A DNA stretch of 64,000 bases from Saccharospirillum sp039982735 (lineage in GTDB: Bacteria > Pseudomonadota > Gammaproteobacteria > Pseudomonadales > Natronospirillaceae), in assembly GCF_039982735.1 (NCBI RefSeq), contig NZ_JBDWXV010000001.1, positions 127,300 to 191,299 on the forward strand, in the 5' to 3' direction. The notes beneath the pieces were generated by a model. It did no database searches. It was not told where the DNA came from and saw only the letters and a program-made list of their open reading frames with translations. Within the stretch, counting starts at the first letter, position 1. The number at the start of each line of letters is the position of its first letter. Positions 1 through 9,088 of the stretch are shown here, one piece after another. Made by a program: the position numbers and the translations under genes.

Positions 1-34
1 CGAAATCCAAAACCCATGTAAGTGAGGAGACTGT

Positions 35-1120
35 ATGAGAACCACCCATGCTTTGATGTTAGCTACATTGCCCGCCTTGTTTCTGGCCGGCTGTAATCTG
101 GAAGACGACAACGATACGCCCACGAATGGTTCGGGTGATTCCTCCAGTGGGGATTTTGAGTCGGTAATGTTAGATGCTTCTACATCCTGGGCTTTTCTCA
201 GTCTGGACCAGGCTGCAGAGGTGACCGTTAATGATGATTGGGACCTGGCTTTTTTCGGCACCTCAACTCGCGTTAATCCCGAGCGGGTGGCCTCAGCAAT
301 ACTGGCAGAACAAAGTGAGTTTTATGATGCCGATGGTGACGCACTGGCTAATATTTTTACTAACGCTACGGCTAACTCGGAGGAAGAGCACTTGTTAGCC
401 AGTTACGATTTGTCATCAGTAGCGTTTAAAACTGAAACCACGGATGCAGCACTCGGTCGAGATGGTGAGAATTTTTACGACTACATTTTTGCGACTCACA
501 AAGTGCCGGCAAATGATGATGCCTGGTGGGTAGTGCGGTCGGCCGAAGGTGATAGTTTCGCCAAGCTCAACTTCACCTACTCTTATCGCAACCCCGAAAC
601 AGGTGCATTGAGTCTTGAAGCTGACTTTTTCGTACAAGCCAATGGCGAAGCTACTTACGACACGACTGCGGTTACCTGGACGGCAACCGTCGCCGACGGT
701 GACGAGAATTGTTTTGATTTTGACGCTGGCGCCTCGGTCGATTGCGACAGTTCGACAGCCTGGGACCTGAAACTCAAGGTCGATGGTCACAGTTTTCTGA
801 TGCTGACCAATGGCGGTGTCAGTGGCAGTGGCGAAGCCGGTGTACTAGAGGCAATGACCGAAGCTGAAGCCGATGAAGAATTGGATGGCACGGCTTTTAA
901 TGAACGCGCCTTTTTGCAGGACAAAGGCGAAAATGCAATTACCAGCAACCCCTGGTATGCCTATGATTTGCTTGGTGGACATGGTATTTGGCCAAACTTT
1001 CGTGTTTACGGTATTCAGAATATCGAGACTGAAGACGTGATGTTGGTGCAGCTGATTAACTATTACAACGCGGCGGATGCTTCCCGTCATATTACGGTTC
1101 GGTTTCGTCCGGCTGACTGA
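35..1120 (+). CDS. HmuY-like heme/iron-associated lipoprotein
   Basis: The 361-residue product opens with a lipoprotein signal peptide ending in a LAGC lipobox (Cys20), then an acidic Asp/Asn/Ser linker, so it should be an outer-membrane-anchored or exposed lipoprotein. The rest resembles the HmuY family of heme-binding lipoproteins: an early WDLAFF block, a late NPWYAYD block, and a C-terminal YNAADASRHITVRF segment typical of that fold. A GAGGAG ribosome site sits 7 bases before the ATG. A terminator follows directly, so this is probably the last gene of an operon that begins left of the window, possibly with a TonB-dependent receptor. The neighbouring tonB and siderophore transport genes support an iron role. 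Heme binding is inferred from family membership; no ligand residues were verified. Confidence 0.75.
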   Translation: MRTTHALMLATLPALFLAGCNLEDDNDTPTNGSGDSSSGDFESVMLDASTSWAFLSLDQAAEVTVNDDWDLAFFGTSTRVNPERVASAILAEQSEFYDADGDALANIFTNATANSEEEHLLASYDLSSVAFKTETTDAALGRDGENFYDYIFATHKVPANDDAWWVVRSAEGDSFAKLNFTYSYRNPETGALSLEADFFVQANGEATYDTTAVTWTATVADGDENCFDFDAGASVDCDSSTAWDLKLKVDGHSFLMLTNGGVSGSGEAGVLEAMTEAEADEELDGTAFNERAFLQDKGENAITSNPWYAYDLLGGHGIWPNFRVYGIQNIETEDVMLVQLINYYNAADASRHITVRFRPAD

Positions 1121-1140
1121 CTAATTGGAGTATAACGGCA

Positions 1141-1176
1141 ACCCCGAATGACGTGACGTCATTCGGGGTTTTTTTT
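1141..1176 (+). terminator. Rho-independent terminator after the HmuY-like gene
   Basis: A near-perfect inverted repeat (ACCCCGAATGAC paired with GTCATTCGGGGT around a short loop) is followed by eight T residues. It lies 20 bases after the stop codon of the HmuY-like gene. Confidence 0.9.
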
Positions 1177-1258
1177 AGTGGAATAAGTAGAGGAAGTACG
1201 GGGAGAGGGTCGCAAGAAATTTGTTTCTGTTGTGGGTGCTCACCTCGGAGGCTGTAAC

Positions 1259-2167
1259 TTAATTCAACTTGAAGTCAATCGGAACCGACACCGCAAGACC
1301 CCGGTTCCCCGCTTCTTCTGGCAAGGCAGGCAAGCCTGATACCCGTTCAATCATGGCGATGGCCGATTCGTCCAGCAAGTTGTAGCCGGAACTTGAGTCC
1401 AGAGTGATGCCGGCGATGGTGCCGTCGGTTTCAATACGCAAGGCGACTTGCACCCTGCCTTCCTGCCGGCGACGCAAGGCGCTGCGCGGGTAATCGAAGG
1501 TCCGGCTGAGTTCCTGCATCAAAGCGGCAAGGTAGTCGTCGTAGAGTTGCTCTCTCAGCGCTGCCTGTTGGCTGGCAGCGATGGCTGATTCGTTTAGCTC
1601 GCTTGATGTCGTTGCGGAGCCAGATGAAAGGGTGTTGTCTGCAGGCTCTGTGTTTGCAGCTAATGACGTGCTCGATCGATTGGCATCCTGGACGGGCTCC
1701 GGTTCAATCGCTGGCGCTGGCGCTGGCTCGGGCGCCGGTTCAGGTTCGGGCTCGGGTGTAGGCTCCGGTTCCGGTTCCGGTTCTGGTTCTGGTTCTGGTT
1801 CTGGTTCAGGTTCAGGTTCAGGTTCAGGTTCGGGTTCGGGCTCAGGTGTAGGCTCTGGTTCCGGCTCAGGTACTGAAACGGTATGGGTCGAGGTCCCCGA
1901 GCTGGCGATCAACCTGCGGCTCTGTTGTGGCATCGACGGTTCTGCCCGCTCCTGGGCAGGTGCGGTGCGTTTTAGCTGCATGGCAACGGTTTGTAGCGGC
2001 GGTGTCAGGCTAGCGGATAACGTCACTTCCGTTTGGGACTGTGCCATGGCGATCGCCAGTGCCAGGTGCGCCAGCACGGAAACGCCGATGGCCAGGCCTG
2101 TCTGCCGGGTTTGGGTTGAGGTGACTGGGCCAGACTGAAGCTGATTGAGGGTGTCAATTGGGGGCAT
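1259..2167 (-). CDS. tonB: TonB energy transducer with long Glu-Pro tract
   Basis: The 302-residue protein has the TonB layout. A short cytoplasmic N-terminus leads into one membrane helix (about residues 25-42) carrying the SxxxH pattern (Ser30, His34) needed for coupling to ExbBD. A very long EP repeat (about residues 100-158) would span the periplasm. The C-terminal TonB domain starts near residue 205 and includes YPRSALRRRQEGRVQV and a DESAIAMI helix. It is divergent from the iron ABC importer genes and convergent with the HmuY-like gene, and a Fur-like site lies in the shared upstream region. It probably energises the siderophore or heme receptor of this island. No exbB or exbD is present in the window. 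Confidence 0.93.
   Translation of the reverse strand: MPPIDTLNQLQSGPVTSTQTRQTGLAIGVSVLAHLALAIAMAQSQTEVTLSASLTPPLQTVAMQLKRTAPAQERAEPSMPQQSRRLIASSGTSTHTVSVPEPEPEPTPEPEPEPEPEPEPEPEPEPEPEPEPEPEPTPEPEPEPAPEPAPAPAIEPEPVQDANRSSTSLAANTEPADNTLSSGSATTSSELNESAIAASQQAALREQLYDDYLAALMQELSRTFDYPRSALRRRQEGRVQVALRIETDGTIAGITLDSSSGYNLLDESAIAMIERVSGLPALPEEAGNRGLAVSVPIDFKLN
1735..1875. repeat. Hexanucleotide tandem tract encoding the TonB Glu-Pro repeat
   Basis: On the plus strand the tract reads as units of GGTTCN or GGCTCN. Identical units are clustered: two GGTTCC, then about four GGTTCT, then four GGTTCA, then two GGTTCG. Block-wise identity suggests expansion by slippage. The unit is 6 bp, so length change keeps the TonB frame. 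Confidence 0.85.
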
Positions 2168-2219
2168 CGCTGAGCTGAACCGGTCTACAAAATAGACAGC
2201 TATTATAGCTGACGCGATT

Positions 2220-2241
2220 GCAAATAAAAGTGATTCGCAAT
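2220..2241. promoter_or_regulatory. Probable Fur box between tonB and the ABC importer
   Basis: GCAAATAAAAGTGATTCGCAAT matches the common gammaproteobacterial Fur-site layout (GCAAAT..A..TGATT..CA.T) with a few mismatches. It is in the divergent promoter region of tonB and the importer operon, 40 bases before the importer ATG. Confidence 0.6.
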
Positions 2242-2280
2242 AACATTGTCAGACTCGTTGCTATCGGAGCCCGCGTTTCC

Positions 2281-3138
2281 ATGTCTGAATCATTATCTTC
2301 CCGGTCCATCCGTTCTGCCAGCCGGTTGCAGGGTGAGTCTCTGACGGTCGGTTACGATGCCGAGCCCATTCTCAATGATGTCGATTTTCAGGTGCCGGAT
2401 GGCCAGGTGACGATTCTAGTCGGGCCCAATGGCAGCGGAAAGTCCACGCTGTTGAAAGCACTCGCGCGGATTCTGACGCCGACTGACGGGCAGGTGTTGC
2501 TCGACGGTCAGGACATTCACCGCAGCAAAACCCGAGACGTCGCCAAAAAGCTGGGCTTGTTACCGCAGGGCCCTGTGGCGCCCGAAGGGCTTACAGTGCG
2601 TGAGTTGGTGGCTCAGGGCCGGTTCCCGCACCAGTCGCTGCTGCGCCAGTGGTCGAGTGAAGATGAGCGAGCTGTTACTGACGCCATGACCGTCGCCAAG
2701 GTCTTCGACTTTGCCGACCGGCCGGTCGACGGGCTGTCGGGCGGTCAGCGTCAGCGTTGCTGGATTGCCATGGTATTGGCGCAGCAGACCGATCTGGTGC
2801 TGCTTGATGAGCCCACGACGTTTCTGGATCTGAAAGTTCAGGTCGATTTGATGGAGCTGCTGGTGCAGTTGGCCCACCAAATGGGTCGTACGCTGGTGGT
2901 GGTGTTGCACGAACTGAACCTGGCCGCCGCCTATGCGGATACGCTGGTCATGTTGCGCGATGGTGCCATTATGCAATGGGGCGCGCCGTCGGACGTTTTT
3001 ACCAGTGCCAATTTGAAAGCGGTGTTTGATCTGGATGCCCATGTTATCCGGGACCCGCATTCCAAGCGTTTGATCTGCGTGCCGACGTCTGCACCGGAGC
3101 CAGCTCAGCAAGTTGAGGTCGGCGTTCGCATCGCATGA
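2281..3138 (+). CDS. Ferric-siderophore ABC transporter ATPase (FecE/FepC type)
   Basis: This 285-residue cytoplasmic ATPase should power uptake of ferric siderophore with the two permeases that follow. Walker A (GPNGSGKST) is near residues 48-56, the signature LSGGQRQR near the middle, and Walker B VLLDEPTTF after it. The size fits the FecE/FepC family. The ATG at 2281 is preferred because CGGAG stands 11 bases before it. An in-frame TTG at 2218 would place coding sequence inside the Fur-like box. The last codon overlaps the next gene by 4 bases (ATGA), indicating translational coupling. It is the only siderophore-type ATPase in the window, although there are two permease pairs. Confidence 0.93.
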   Translation: MSESLSSRSIRSASRLQGESLTVGYDAEPILNDVDFQVPDGQVTILVGPNGSGKSTLLKALARILTPTDGQVLLDGQDIHRSKTRDVAKKLGLLPQGPVAPEGLTVRELVAQGRFPHQSLLRQWSSEDERAVTDAMTVAKVFDFADRPVDGLSGGQRQRCWIAMVLAQQTDLVLLDEPTTFLDLKVQVDLMELLVQLAHQMGRTLVVVLHELNLAAAYADTLVMLRDGAIMQWGAPSDVFTSANLKAVFDLDAHVIRDPHSKRLICVPTSAPEPAQQVEVGVRIA

Positions 3139-4184
3139 CCACCCAGGCTAGCCATAACGCCATGTCGTCATCGACCGCAGACAGCGCCTCGGGGGCCTGG
3201 CTGGCATACAGCGCCGGGTTGCCGGTTATGGTCGGTGTTCTGGCGCTGATGTTCGGCTGGCACATTGCCGTGGGGGCCAAATCGCTGCCGTTATCGACGG
3301 TGTTAGATGCCCTTGTCCAATACGACCCCACCCTGTTTGACCACATGATCATTCGCGATTTGCGACTGCCCCGCGCCATTATTGCGGTGTTAGTCGGCGC
3401 GGCGCTCAGTGTGGCGGGTGCGCTGATGCAGGGCGTCACGCGCAATCCGCTGGCGGAGCCCGGTATTCTCGGGCTGATGGCCGGGGCGTCCTTCGCCGTG
3501 GTCATGGCCATTGGGGTTTTTCAGACCGTGCCCACGGTCTGGTTGCCCTGGGTTGCCGCAGTCGGTGCGATGGTGACAGCCGTTGTGGTCTGGCTGATTG
3601 CCCAGTGGGCGCCCGGTGGTGCCACGCCGCTAACACTGACACTGGCCGGGGCAGCGATCACCGCTTTTCTGGGCGCGTTGATCTCTGTTGCGCACTTGCT
3701 AAATCAAGAAACCTTCGAGCAGTTGCGGGTCTGGCTGGCCGGTTCCCTGTCGGGCCGGCGGGTCGATGTACTGTCCGTTGCTGCGCCCTGGTTGTGCCTG
3801 GCACTGGCGCTGGCGATGGTGCTGTCCCGCAAGGTGACGGTTCTTGCCATGGGCGATGACGTGGCCCGCGGCCTGGGTGTTCGTACTGGCTGGCTTAAGG
3901 TGCAGGTATTGTTGTGTGTGGTGGTTCTGACCGCTTGTTCGGTCGCACTGGCTGGGCCACTGGGCTTTGTTGGTCTGGTTATTCCTCATGTTGTGCGCCT
4001 CTTTATCGGGTCCGATTATCGTTGGATCGTGCCGTATTCGGCGCTGGTTGGTGGGGCCTATTTGCTGGGTGTCGATATCATCGCCCGGCTGGCCTTACGG
4101 CCCCAGGAAATTGCCACCGGCATTATGACCGCCATGGTCGGCGCGCCGCTGTTTATCCATCTCGTTCGGCAACGGGCGTCCTGA
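3135..4184 (+). CDS. Ferric-siderophore ABC permease 1 (FecC/FepD type)
   Basis: The 349-residue protein is a polytopic membrane protein of the FecCD family. Diagnostic features are LPRAIIAVLVGAALSVAGAL followed by MQGVTRNPLAEPGILG, and the cytoplasmic coupling segment GPLGFVGLVIPHVVRL near the C-terminus. About nine or ten hydrophobic helices can be counted. The ATG overlaps the ATPase stop codon (ATGA), and the second permease begins two bases after this stop codon. It should form a heterodimeric channel with that permease. Confidence 0.93.
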   Translation: MTTQASHNAMSSSTADSASGAWLAYSAGLPVMVGVLALMFGWHIAVGAKSLPLSTVLDALVQYDPTLFDHMIIRDLRLPRAIIAVLVGAALSVAGALMQGVTRNPLAEPGILGLMAGASFAVVMAIGVFQTVPTVWLPWVAAVGAMVTAVVVWLIAQWAPGGATPLTLTLAGAAITAFLGALISVAHLLNQETFEQLRVWLAGSLSGRRVDVLSVAAPWLCLALALAMVLSRKVTVLAMGDDVARGLGVRTGWLKVQVLLCVVVLTACSVALAGPLGFVGLVIPHVVRLFIGSDYRWIVPYSALVGGAYLLGVDIIARLALRPQEIATGIMTAMVGAPLFIHLVRQRAS

Positions 4185-4185
4185 T

Positions 4186-5250
4186 ATGACTGTGCGTCTA
4201 TCTCACTACTGGGTACTGCGGCTTCCGGGAGAGCGTTTGTCGCTAAGGCTGCCGGTCAGAGCCCTGATATTGGCGCTTTTGCTGATGCTTGGTCTGCTGT
4301 CGCTGATCGCGCTTAGCCTGACCATCGGCAGTTACGATATGTCCTTGCGTCAGGTGCTTGGCGCTTTGCTGGGTGGTGAAGTTTCCGGGCAAATGACCAC
4401 GGTAGTCTGGGAGTTCCGGTTTCCTCGCACCCTGGTGGCCGCCTTTGTCGGCACCATGCTGGCGCTTTCCGGTGCCGCCTTGCAGAACGTGACCCGCAAC
4501 GGCCTGGCAGACCCTTCACTGGTGGGCATATCCCAAGGGGCAGGCCTGGCGGTGGTCGCCCTGACGGTGATCTGGCCCGAACAAAGTTCCACCCTGCGGC
4601 CCTGGGTAGCGTTTGCTGGCTCACTGGTCGTCGCCGCTCTGATTCAGGGGCTGAGCTGGAACCGTCGTGGAGGCAGTTCGATTCAATTTATTTTAATGGG
4701 CATAGGCGTGGCCGCCTTCATCAGCGCTATCACTTCAGCGCTGATGACCTATGGCCAGATCGACCGGGCCATGTCGGCTCTGGCCTGGCTCAGCGGCAGT
4801 ATTAACGCGGCCGGATGGAGCGAAGTGCGGATGGTCGCGGCCTGGTGCGCTGTGTTAATACCGCCGTTGCTGATTCTAAGCCGCTCCATGTCGGCCCTGC
4901 AAATGGGCGAGAGTACAGCCGTGGGGTTGGGAGTACGAGCCAGCGTCATTCGCTATGCATTGATCAGTGTCGCGGTGGGGTTGGCTGCCATCGCCACGGC
5001 CGCGGTCGGGCCACTTGGCTTTGTTGGGCTGATTGCACCACACATGGCCCGGCGCCTGGCACGCAGCGGTGTGGGTATTCACTTGTTGCTGACGGCTCTG
5101 ATTGGCGCTTTTGTCGTAACCCTGGCGGACCTTTTGGGGCGGGCTCTGTTCGCACCGATTCAGATACCGGCAGGTCTGGTCACAGCCATTATCGGGGTGC
5201 CGGTGTTTATTTATCTGTTGCAAAGAACTCAGGCTAAAAGCGCACTGTGA
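4186..5250 (+). CDS. Ferric-siderophore ABC permease 2 (FepG/FecD type)
   Basis: The 354-residue FecCD-family permease has the family block FPRTLVAAFVGTMLALSGAA with LQNVTRNGLADPSLVG, and a C-terminal GPLGFVGLIAPHMARRL coupling segment. It begins two bases after the stop of the first permease and is followed 10 bases later by the Suc_Fer-like gene, which has a GAGGAGAC ribosome site at the operon junction. It completes the transmembrane channel of the first importer. Confidence 0.93.
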   Translation: MTVRLSHYWVLRLPGERLSLRLPVRALILALLLMLGLLSLIALSLTIGSYDMSLRQVLGALLGGEVSGQMTTVVWEFRFPRTLVAAFVGTMLALSGAALQNVTRNGLADPSLVGISQGAGLAVVALTVIWPEQSSTLRPWVAFAGSLVVAALIQGLSWNRRGGSSIQFILMGIGVAAFISAITSALMTYGQIDRAMSALAWLSGSINAAGWSEVRMVAAWCAVLIPPLLILSRSMSALQMGESTAVGLGVRASVIRYALISVAVGLAAIATAAVGPLGFVGLIAPHMARRLARSGVGIHLLLTALIGAFVVTLADLLGRALFAPIQIPAGLVTAIIGVPVFIYLLQRTQAKSAL

Positions 5251-5260
5251 GGAGACTGTT

Positions 5261-6202
5261 GTGACGGCGTTTTGCGCTCAAATAAGCCGGGATGTCGCCG
5301 AACCCTTGCCGGGTACCGGCGGGCACCCGGGCTCCAATCTATTGCTGAGTTGGCCCAGCGGTCGCTGGTCGAAAACCTTTAATCTGGCAAAGGATATGAC
5401 CTCCGATGAAGCGGACGCCATAGCCGCATTGGCAGAGTCCGGACGGCGCCTGAATCTGATTGACCGAAAGGCTCAGTCTTCGACGACGCATCGTGCTTAT
5501 CTGATGCCCGAGTCGCGCGCTTTTGATGTTCCGCGCGCTGAGCTGGTTGCCTTTTTTTCGGCATTGAAAACAGGGCAGTCGCTGACTGGCTGGGAAGTCT
5601 CGGACATACCCGACTCAGTTGTGCTGTGTTGCACGCACGGTAAGAAAGACCGCTGCTGTGCCAAGTTCGGCAATGCGAGCTACAAGGCACTCACGGCTGC
5701 AGCAGTGACACGGCCTGAAGCCATTGAAATCTGGCAGAGCACGCACTTGGGTGGTTGCAGATTGGCCACATCGATTCTGGTATTTCCCCAGGCTCGCAAA
5801 TATGGCCGTGTTGATGCCGATAAGGCAGACGCCTTTCTGGATTCGGAGAGTAAAGACCGTCCCTTTTTACCGTGCTACCGGGGTGACCGCCTGCTCTCAC
5901 CGGAACAACAAGTCGCTGAAGTGGCTATTCGACACCATCTGGCACAGCAGAATATCTGGCCGGACAGGCTGGAACCAGAGAGCGATACCGACCTCTACGG
6001 CGGCCGCAAGACAATCACACTGCGCTGGTTATCCGGCACCGAGTACGGTCAGTTAAGTGTGCTGCTGGCACCCGAGACGGTTCAGCGCTTTGGAACCTGC
6101 ACCGCCATGGACGATGGCGAAGAACCTGTTGCTCATAACACCTGGCAGGTTGTGTCTGTATTTGCGGAAGGCAGCCTGATTGCTCTCGCTTCGCAACCTT
6201 AA
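5261..6202 (+). CDS. Suc_Fer-like thioredoxin-fold [2Fe-2S] protein
   Basis: The 313-residue protein carries the sucrase/ferredoxin-like pattern: CCTHGKKDRCCAKFG near residues 125-139 followed by a THLGGCR segment near 162-168, together supplying cysteines and histidine for a [2Fe-2S] cluster in a thioredoxin-like fold. The GTG start is supported by GAGGAGAC just before it. It lies inside the importer operon, between the permeases and the binding protein. From that position a role in cytoplasmic reduction or release of iron from an imported siderophore is inferred; the sequence does not prove it. No other ferric-siderophore reductase is seen nearby. Confidence 0.8.
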   Translation: MTAFCAQISRDVAEPLPGTGGHPGSNLLLSWPSGRWSKTFNLAKDMTSDEADAIAALAESGRRLNLIDRKAQSSTTHRAYLMPESRAFDVPRAELVAFFSALKTGQSLTGWEVSDIPDSVVLCCTHGKKDRCCAKFGNASYKALTAAAVTRPEAIEIWQSTHLGGCRLATSILVFPQARKYGRVDADKADAFLDSESKDRPFLPCYRGDRLLSPEQQVAEVAIRHHLAQQNIWPDRLEPESDTDLYGGRKTITLRWLSGTEYGQLSVLLAPETVQRFGTCTAMDDGEEPVAHNTWQVVSVFAEGSLIALASQP

Positions 6203-6231
6203 TTCATCCTTCCACTGCACAGGGAATTACC

Positions 6232-7167
6232 ATGCCGATTAAACTGGCTCTAATGGCCGTTATTCTGTTTTCCAGTACCGCTGTTTGGGCTTTTCCGGAA
6301 ACCTTTGACCATAAATACGGGACCACCACCCTGACCGAAGCGCCAGAGCGCATCGTCTCAATCGGCTACAGCGACCACGACGACCTGCTGGCACTGGGTC
6401 AGAAACCTCTGGCGGTGCGCGACTGGTACGGTGATATGGATAAAGCCACCTGGCCTTGGGCGGCTGATCTGTGGGGAAACACTGAGCCGGTAGTGTTGCC
6501 CTTCGGTGATCTGGACATGGAAACCATTGCCGCGCTGGAGCCGGATTTGATTGTTGGCTTGTCGTCGGGCATCAGCGCTGAGCAGTACCAGCAACTGAGT
6601 CTGATCGCCCCGACGCTGCCGCAATCGGGCGACTATATTGAATGGGGCATGCCCTGGCACGAGCGAACGCTGTGGATCGGTCGCGCAGTCGGCAAACTGC
6701 CCGAAGCCGAAGCGATGGTAAACGAGGTTGAGCAGCGGTTTGATTCGGTGACTGAGCAGCATCCGGAATTAGAAGGCAAGCAGGCCGCCATTGCTTATTA
6801 CTGGGATGGCCAACTGGGCGTATACAGTGAAAACGATTTGCGCGGTGTTTTTTTGGAGCGGCTGGGGCTGGAGATTCCCGGGGCCATTAATGATTTGGCG
6901 GGTGATCGGTTCTACAGTGAGCTCAGCCTCGAGGAGCTTTCGTTGCTGAATGTCGATGCGCTGATCTGGTTGTCGACCGGCGATGCGCAAGCGGATGCTG
7001 AAAAAGTGCTCGGGCGTGAACTGATGGCGTTTCACAGGGAAGATCGTGAAATTTACGTCGATAAAGAATTGGGCGGCGCGTTTTCATTCATGTCGCCGCT
7101 GAGTATCCATTTTATTTTTGATGAACTGGTGCCGCAGATTATTCGCGTTGTGAATACTCAGCACTGA
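6232..7167 (+). CDS. Periplasmic iron-siderophore binding protein (FepB/FecB type)
   Basis: The 311-residue protein starts with a Sec signal peptide (cleavage expected after STAVWA, about residue 20) and continues as a class III periplasmic binding protein. The N-lobe opening RIVSIGYSDHDDLLALGQKPLAV and the LEPDLIVGLSSG block are typical of iron-siderophore binding proteins. AGGGA precedes the ATG. It follows the permease and Suc_Fer genes in the same direction and probably delivers ferric siderophore to them. Confidence 0.9.
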   Translation: MPIKLALMAVILFSSTAVWAFPETFDHKYGTTTLTEAPERIVSIGYSDHDDLLALGQKPLAVRDWYGDMDKATWPWAADLWGNTEPVVLPFGDLDMETIAALEPDLIVGLSSGISAEQYQQLSLIAPTLPQSGDYIEWGMPWHERTLWIGRAVGKLPEAEAMVNEVEQRFDSVTEQHPELEGKQAAIAYYWDGQLGVYSENDLRGVFLERLGLEIPGAINDLAGDRFYSELSLEELSLLNVDALIWLSTGDAQADAEKVLGRELMAFHREDREIYVDKELGGAFSFMSPLSIHFIFDELVPQIIRVVNTQH

Positions 7168-7218
7168 GCGGGCCAAAACAGAGTCAGGGACATCGACATC
7201 AATGGCTAATCGATCGAT

Positions 7219-9045
7219 ATGACAGTTGAATCACAAATACAGGCAGAGCTGTTGAAGGGGGAAAGGCCACGTCTGGACCGGCCACCTTTTCCCGACACGC
7301 CCATGGCCTTTTGCCGCTGGATTGCGCTGAACTTTCTGCCCTGGCGTTTACTGCTGCTGTTGTCGATAACCGTACTGTCGGTTGCAAGTATGTCGATGAC
7401 CCCTTGGGTTGTGGGTCAGATTATTGATCTGCTGCCCGAGGCCATTGACTCATCGGATGCCACCCGATTGATGACCTGGTTCGGCTGGCTCTTGGTGGTC
7501 TGGCTGATCGGGCCGGTGCTCGGCCGTCTCTATACCTTCGTGAATGCCTTTACGCTGCCGAAACTGACCAGTCTGGTGGCGCGTGAGCTGTTCAATTACA
7601 CCCTGCGCCAGCCAACCCACTTTTTTCAGAATACTTTTACCGGTGCGTTAACTCAGCGCATTCGCCGGGCAGCGCAAAGCGGGCCGGATCTGGTTGAATA
7701 TTTTGTGCTGCAGTTTGCCCAGGTGGCGGTCGGTATTCTGGTCGCGGGTATTTTAATATTCCAGGCGGTGCCGGTGTATGGCCTCGCTTATGTGTTGTTT
7801 GCGCTGGTGTTCCTGGCGGTGTCGATGTGGATGGCCAAACGGGTGTTGAAAGTCGGGCGTGTGCTCGGTGAAGCCCGTTCCCGGGTGACCGGTCAGTTGG
7901 CGGACTCGATCGGCACCATCGATCTGGTTCACAGCTTTGGCGCCAGCGAGCACGAATCGGAACGGTTAAGCATACGTCTGAACGAGGAAGCGCTGCGCGG
8001 CAAGCAGGCGCGGTTCTGGTTCAGTGCCATGCGCATCGTGCAGTTGGCGCTAACCGCAGGCTTTATGAGTGTTCTGGTTTGGTTCGCATTGCAGCGAGCG
8101 CTGCTGGGCGACTTGAGCGTGGGCACCGTCGCCATGCTGCTGACCATTGGCTTGCAACTGGCGATGTCGATTACCAGCCTGGGCGATTACATTCTCGATT
8201 TCTATCTGCAGCTGGGCGAAGTGACTGAGTCGCTCGATGTGTTGGCCGTGCCGCTGAAAAATCAGGACACACCAGACGCACAGCAATTGGTTGTGGAGCA
8301 GGGAGAGATCGAATGCCGCGATCTGACTTTCGGCTACGAGCAGCAGAAGCCATTGTTTATTAACTTTTCGTTGACGGTTAAGCCGGGCGAAAAAGTGGGG
8401 CTGGTGGGTCCATCCGGGGCTGGAAAAACAACGCTGATCAAATTGCTGACGCGTCGCTTTACATTGAACCAGGGCCAGATTCTGATGGACGGTCAGGATA
8501 TCCGCGAGCGGCGTCGGGAGTCACTGGCACGCCAGGTGGCGGAAGTTTCGCAAACCGCAGAATTGTTTCACCGCAGCGTGCGCGACAACATTCGCTACGG
8601 ACGTACCGATGCCAGCGATGAAGCGGTAATTGCTGCTGCTCAGGCCGCGCAGTGCCATGATTTTATTCAGGCACTGCCTTATGGTTACGACACCCTGGTG
8701 GGTGAACGCGGGGTCAAGCTTTCTGGCGGTGAGCGTCAGCGCATTGCCATCGCACGGGCCATTCTAAAAGATGCGCCAATGCTGTTGCTGGATGAAGCGA
8801 CGTCAGCACTCGACAGTGAATCTGAAGCGGCCATTCAGCGGGCACTGACATTACTGATGCAAGGCCGTACGGTCATCGCCATCGCCCATCGATTGTCCAC
8901 GGTGGTGAGTATGGATCGCATTCTGTACATGGAAGGCGGCCGTATTGTGGAAAGTGGCACCCACTCTGAACTGCTTGAACTCAATGGTGGCTACGCGCGT
9001 TTGTGGCAACGTCAGATAGAGGGGTTTGCAGAGCAAGCTCTGTAA
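7219..9045 (+). CDS. ABC transporter with fused membrane and ATPase domains
   Basis: The 608-residue half-transporter has an N-terminal six-helix domain of the exporter fold (about residues 30-330) and a C-terminal nucleotide-binding domain with GPSGAGKTT, LSGGERQRIAIARA and LLLDEATSALD motifs. It should work as a homodimer in the inner membrane. It is 51 bases after the binding-protein gene and probably co-transcribed. In siderophore loci such proteins can export siderophore or, as with the YbtPQ/IrtAB type, import it. The sequence alone does not decide which. Confidence 0.88.
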   Translation: MTVESQIQAELLKGERPRLDRPPFPDTPMAFCRWIALNFLPWRLLLLLSITVLSVASMSMTPWVVGQIIDLLPEAIDSSDATRLMTWFGWLLVVWLIGPVLGRLYTFVNAFTLPKLTSLVARELFNYTLRQPTHFFQNTFTGALTQRIRRAAQSGPDLVEYFVLQFAQVAVGILVAGILIFQAVPVYGLAYVLFALVFLAVSMWMAKRVLKVGRVLGEARSRVTGQLADSIGTIDLVHSFGASEHESERLSIRLNEEALRGKQARFWFSAMRIVQLALTAGFMSVLVWFALQRALLGDLSVGTVAMLLTIGLQLAMSITSLGDYILDFYLQLGEVTESLDVLAVPLKNQDTPDAQQLVVEQGEIECRDLTFGYEQQKPLFINFSLTVKPGEKVGLVGPSGAGKTTLIKLLTRRFTLNQGQILMDGQDIRERRRESLARQVAEVSQTAELFHRSVRDNIRYGRTDASDEAVIAAAQAAQCHDFIQALPYGYDTLVGERGVKLSGGERQRIAIARAILKDAPMLLLDEATSALDSESEAAIQRALTLLMQGRTVIAIAHRLSTVVSMDRILYMEGGRIVESGTHSELLELNGGYARLWQRQIEGFAEQAL

Positions 9046-9088
9046 AACCAAGTTTCGGAGGTCCGTTTTACCTCGGTGCCAGTATTCC

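Noticed and set aside
1581..2138. Plus-strand frame encoding a long Gly-Ser repeat
   Set aside because: It is the antisense of the TonB Glu-Pro tract, with no ribosome site; the repeat keeps all frames open.
2218..2280. TTG start giving a 21-residue longer ATPase
   Set aside because: The extension would overlap the Fur-like box and has no ribosome site; ATG at 2281 is better.
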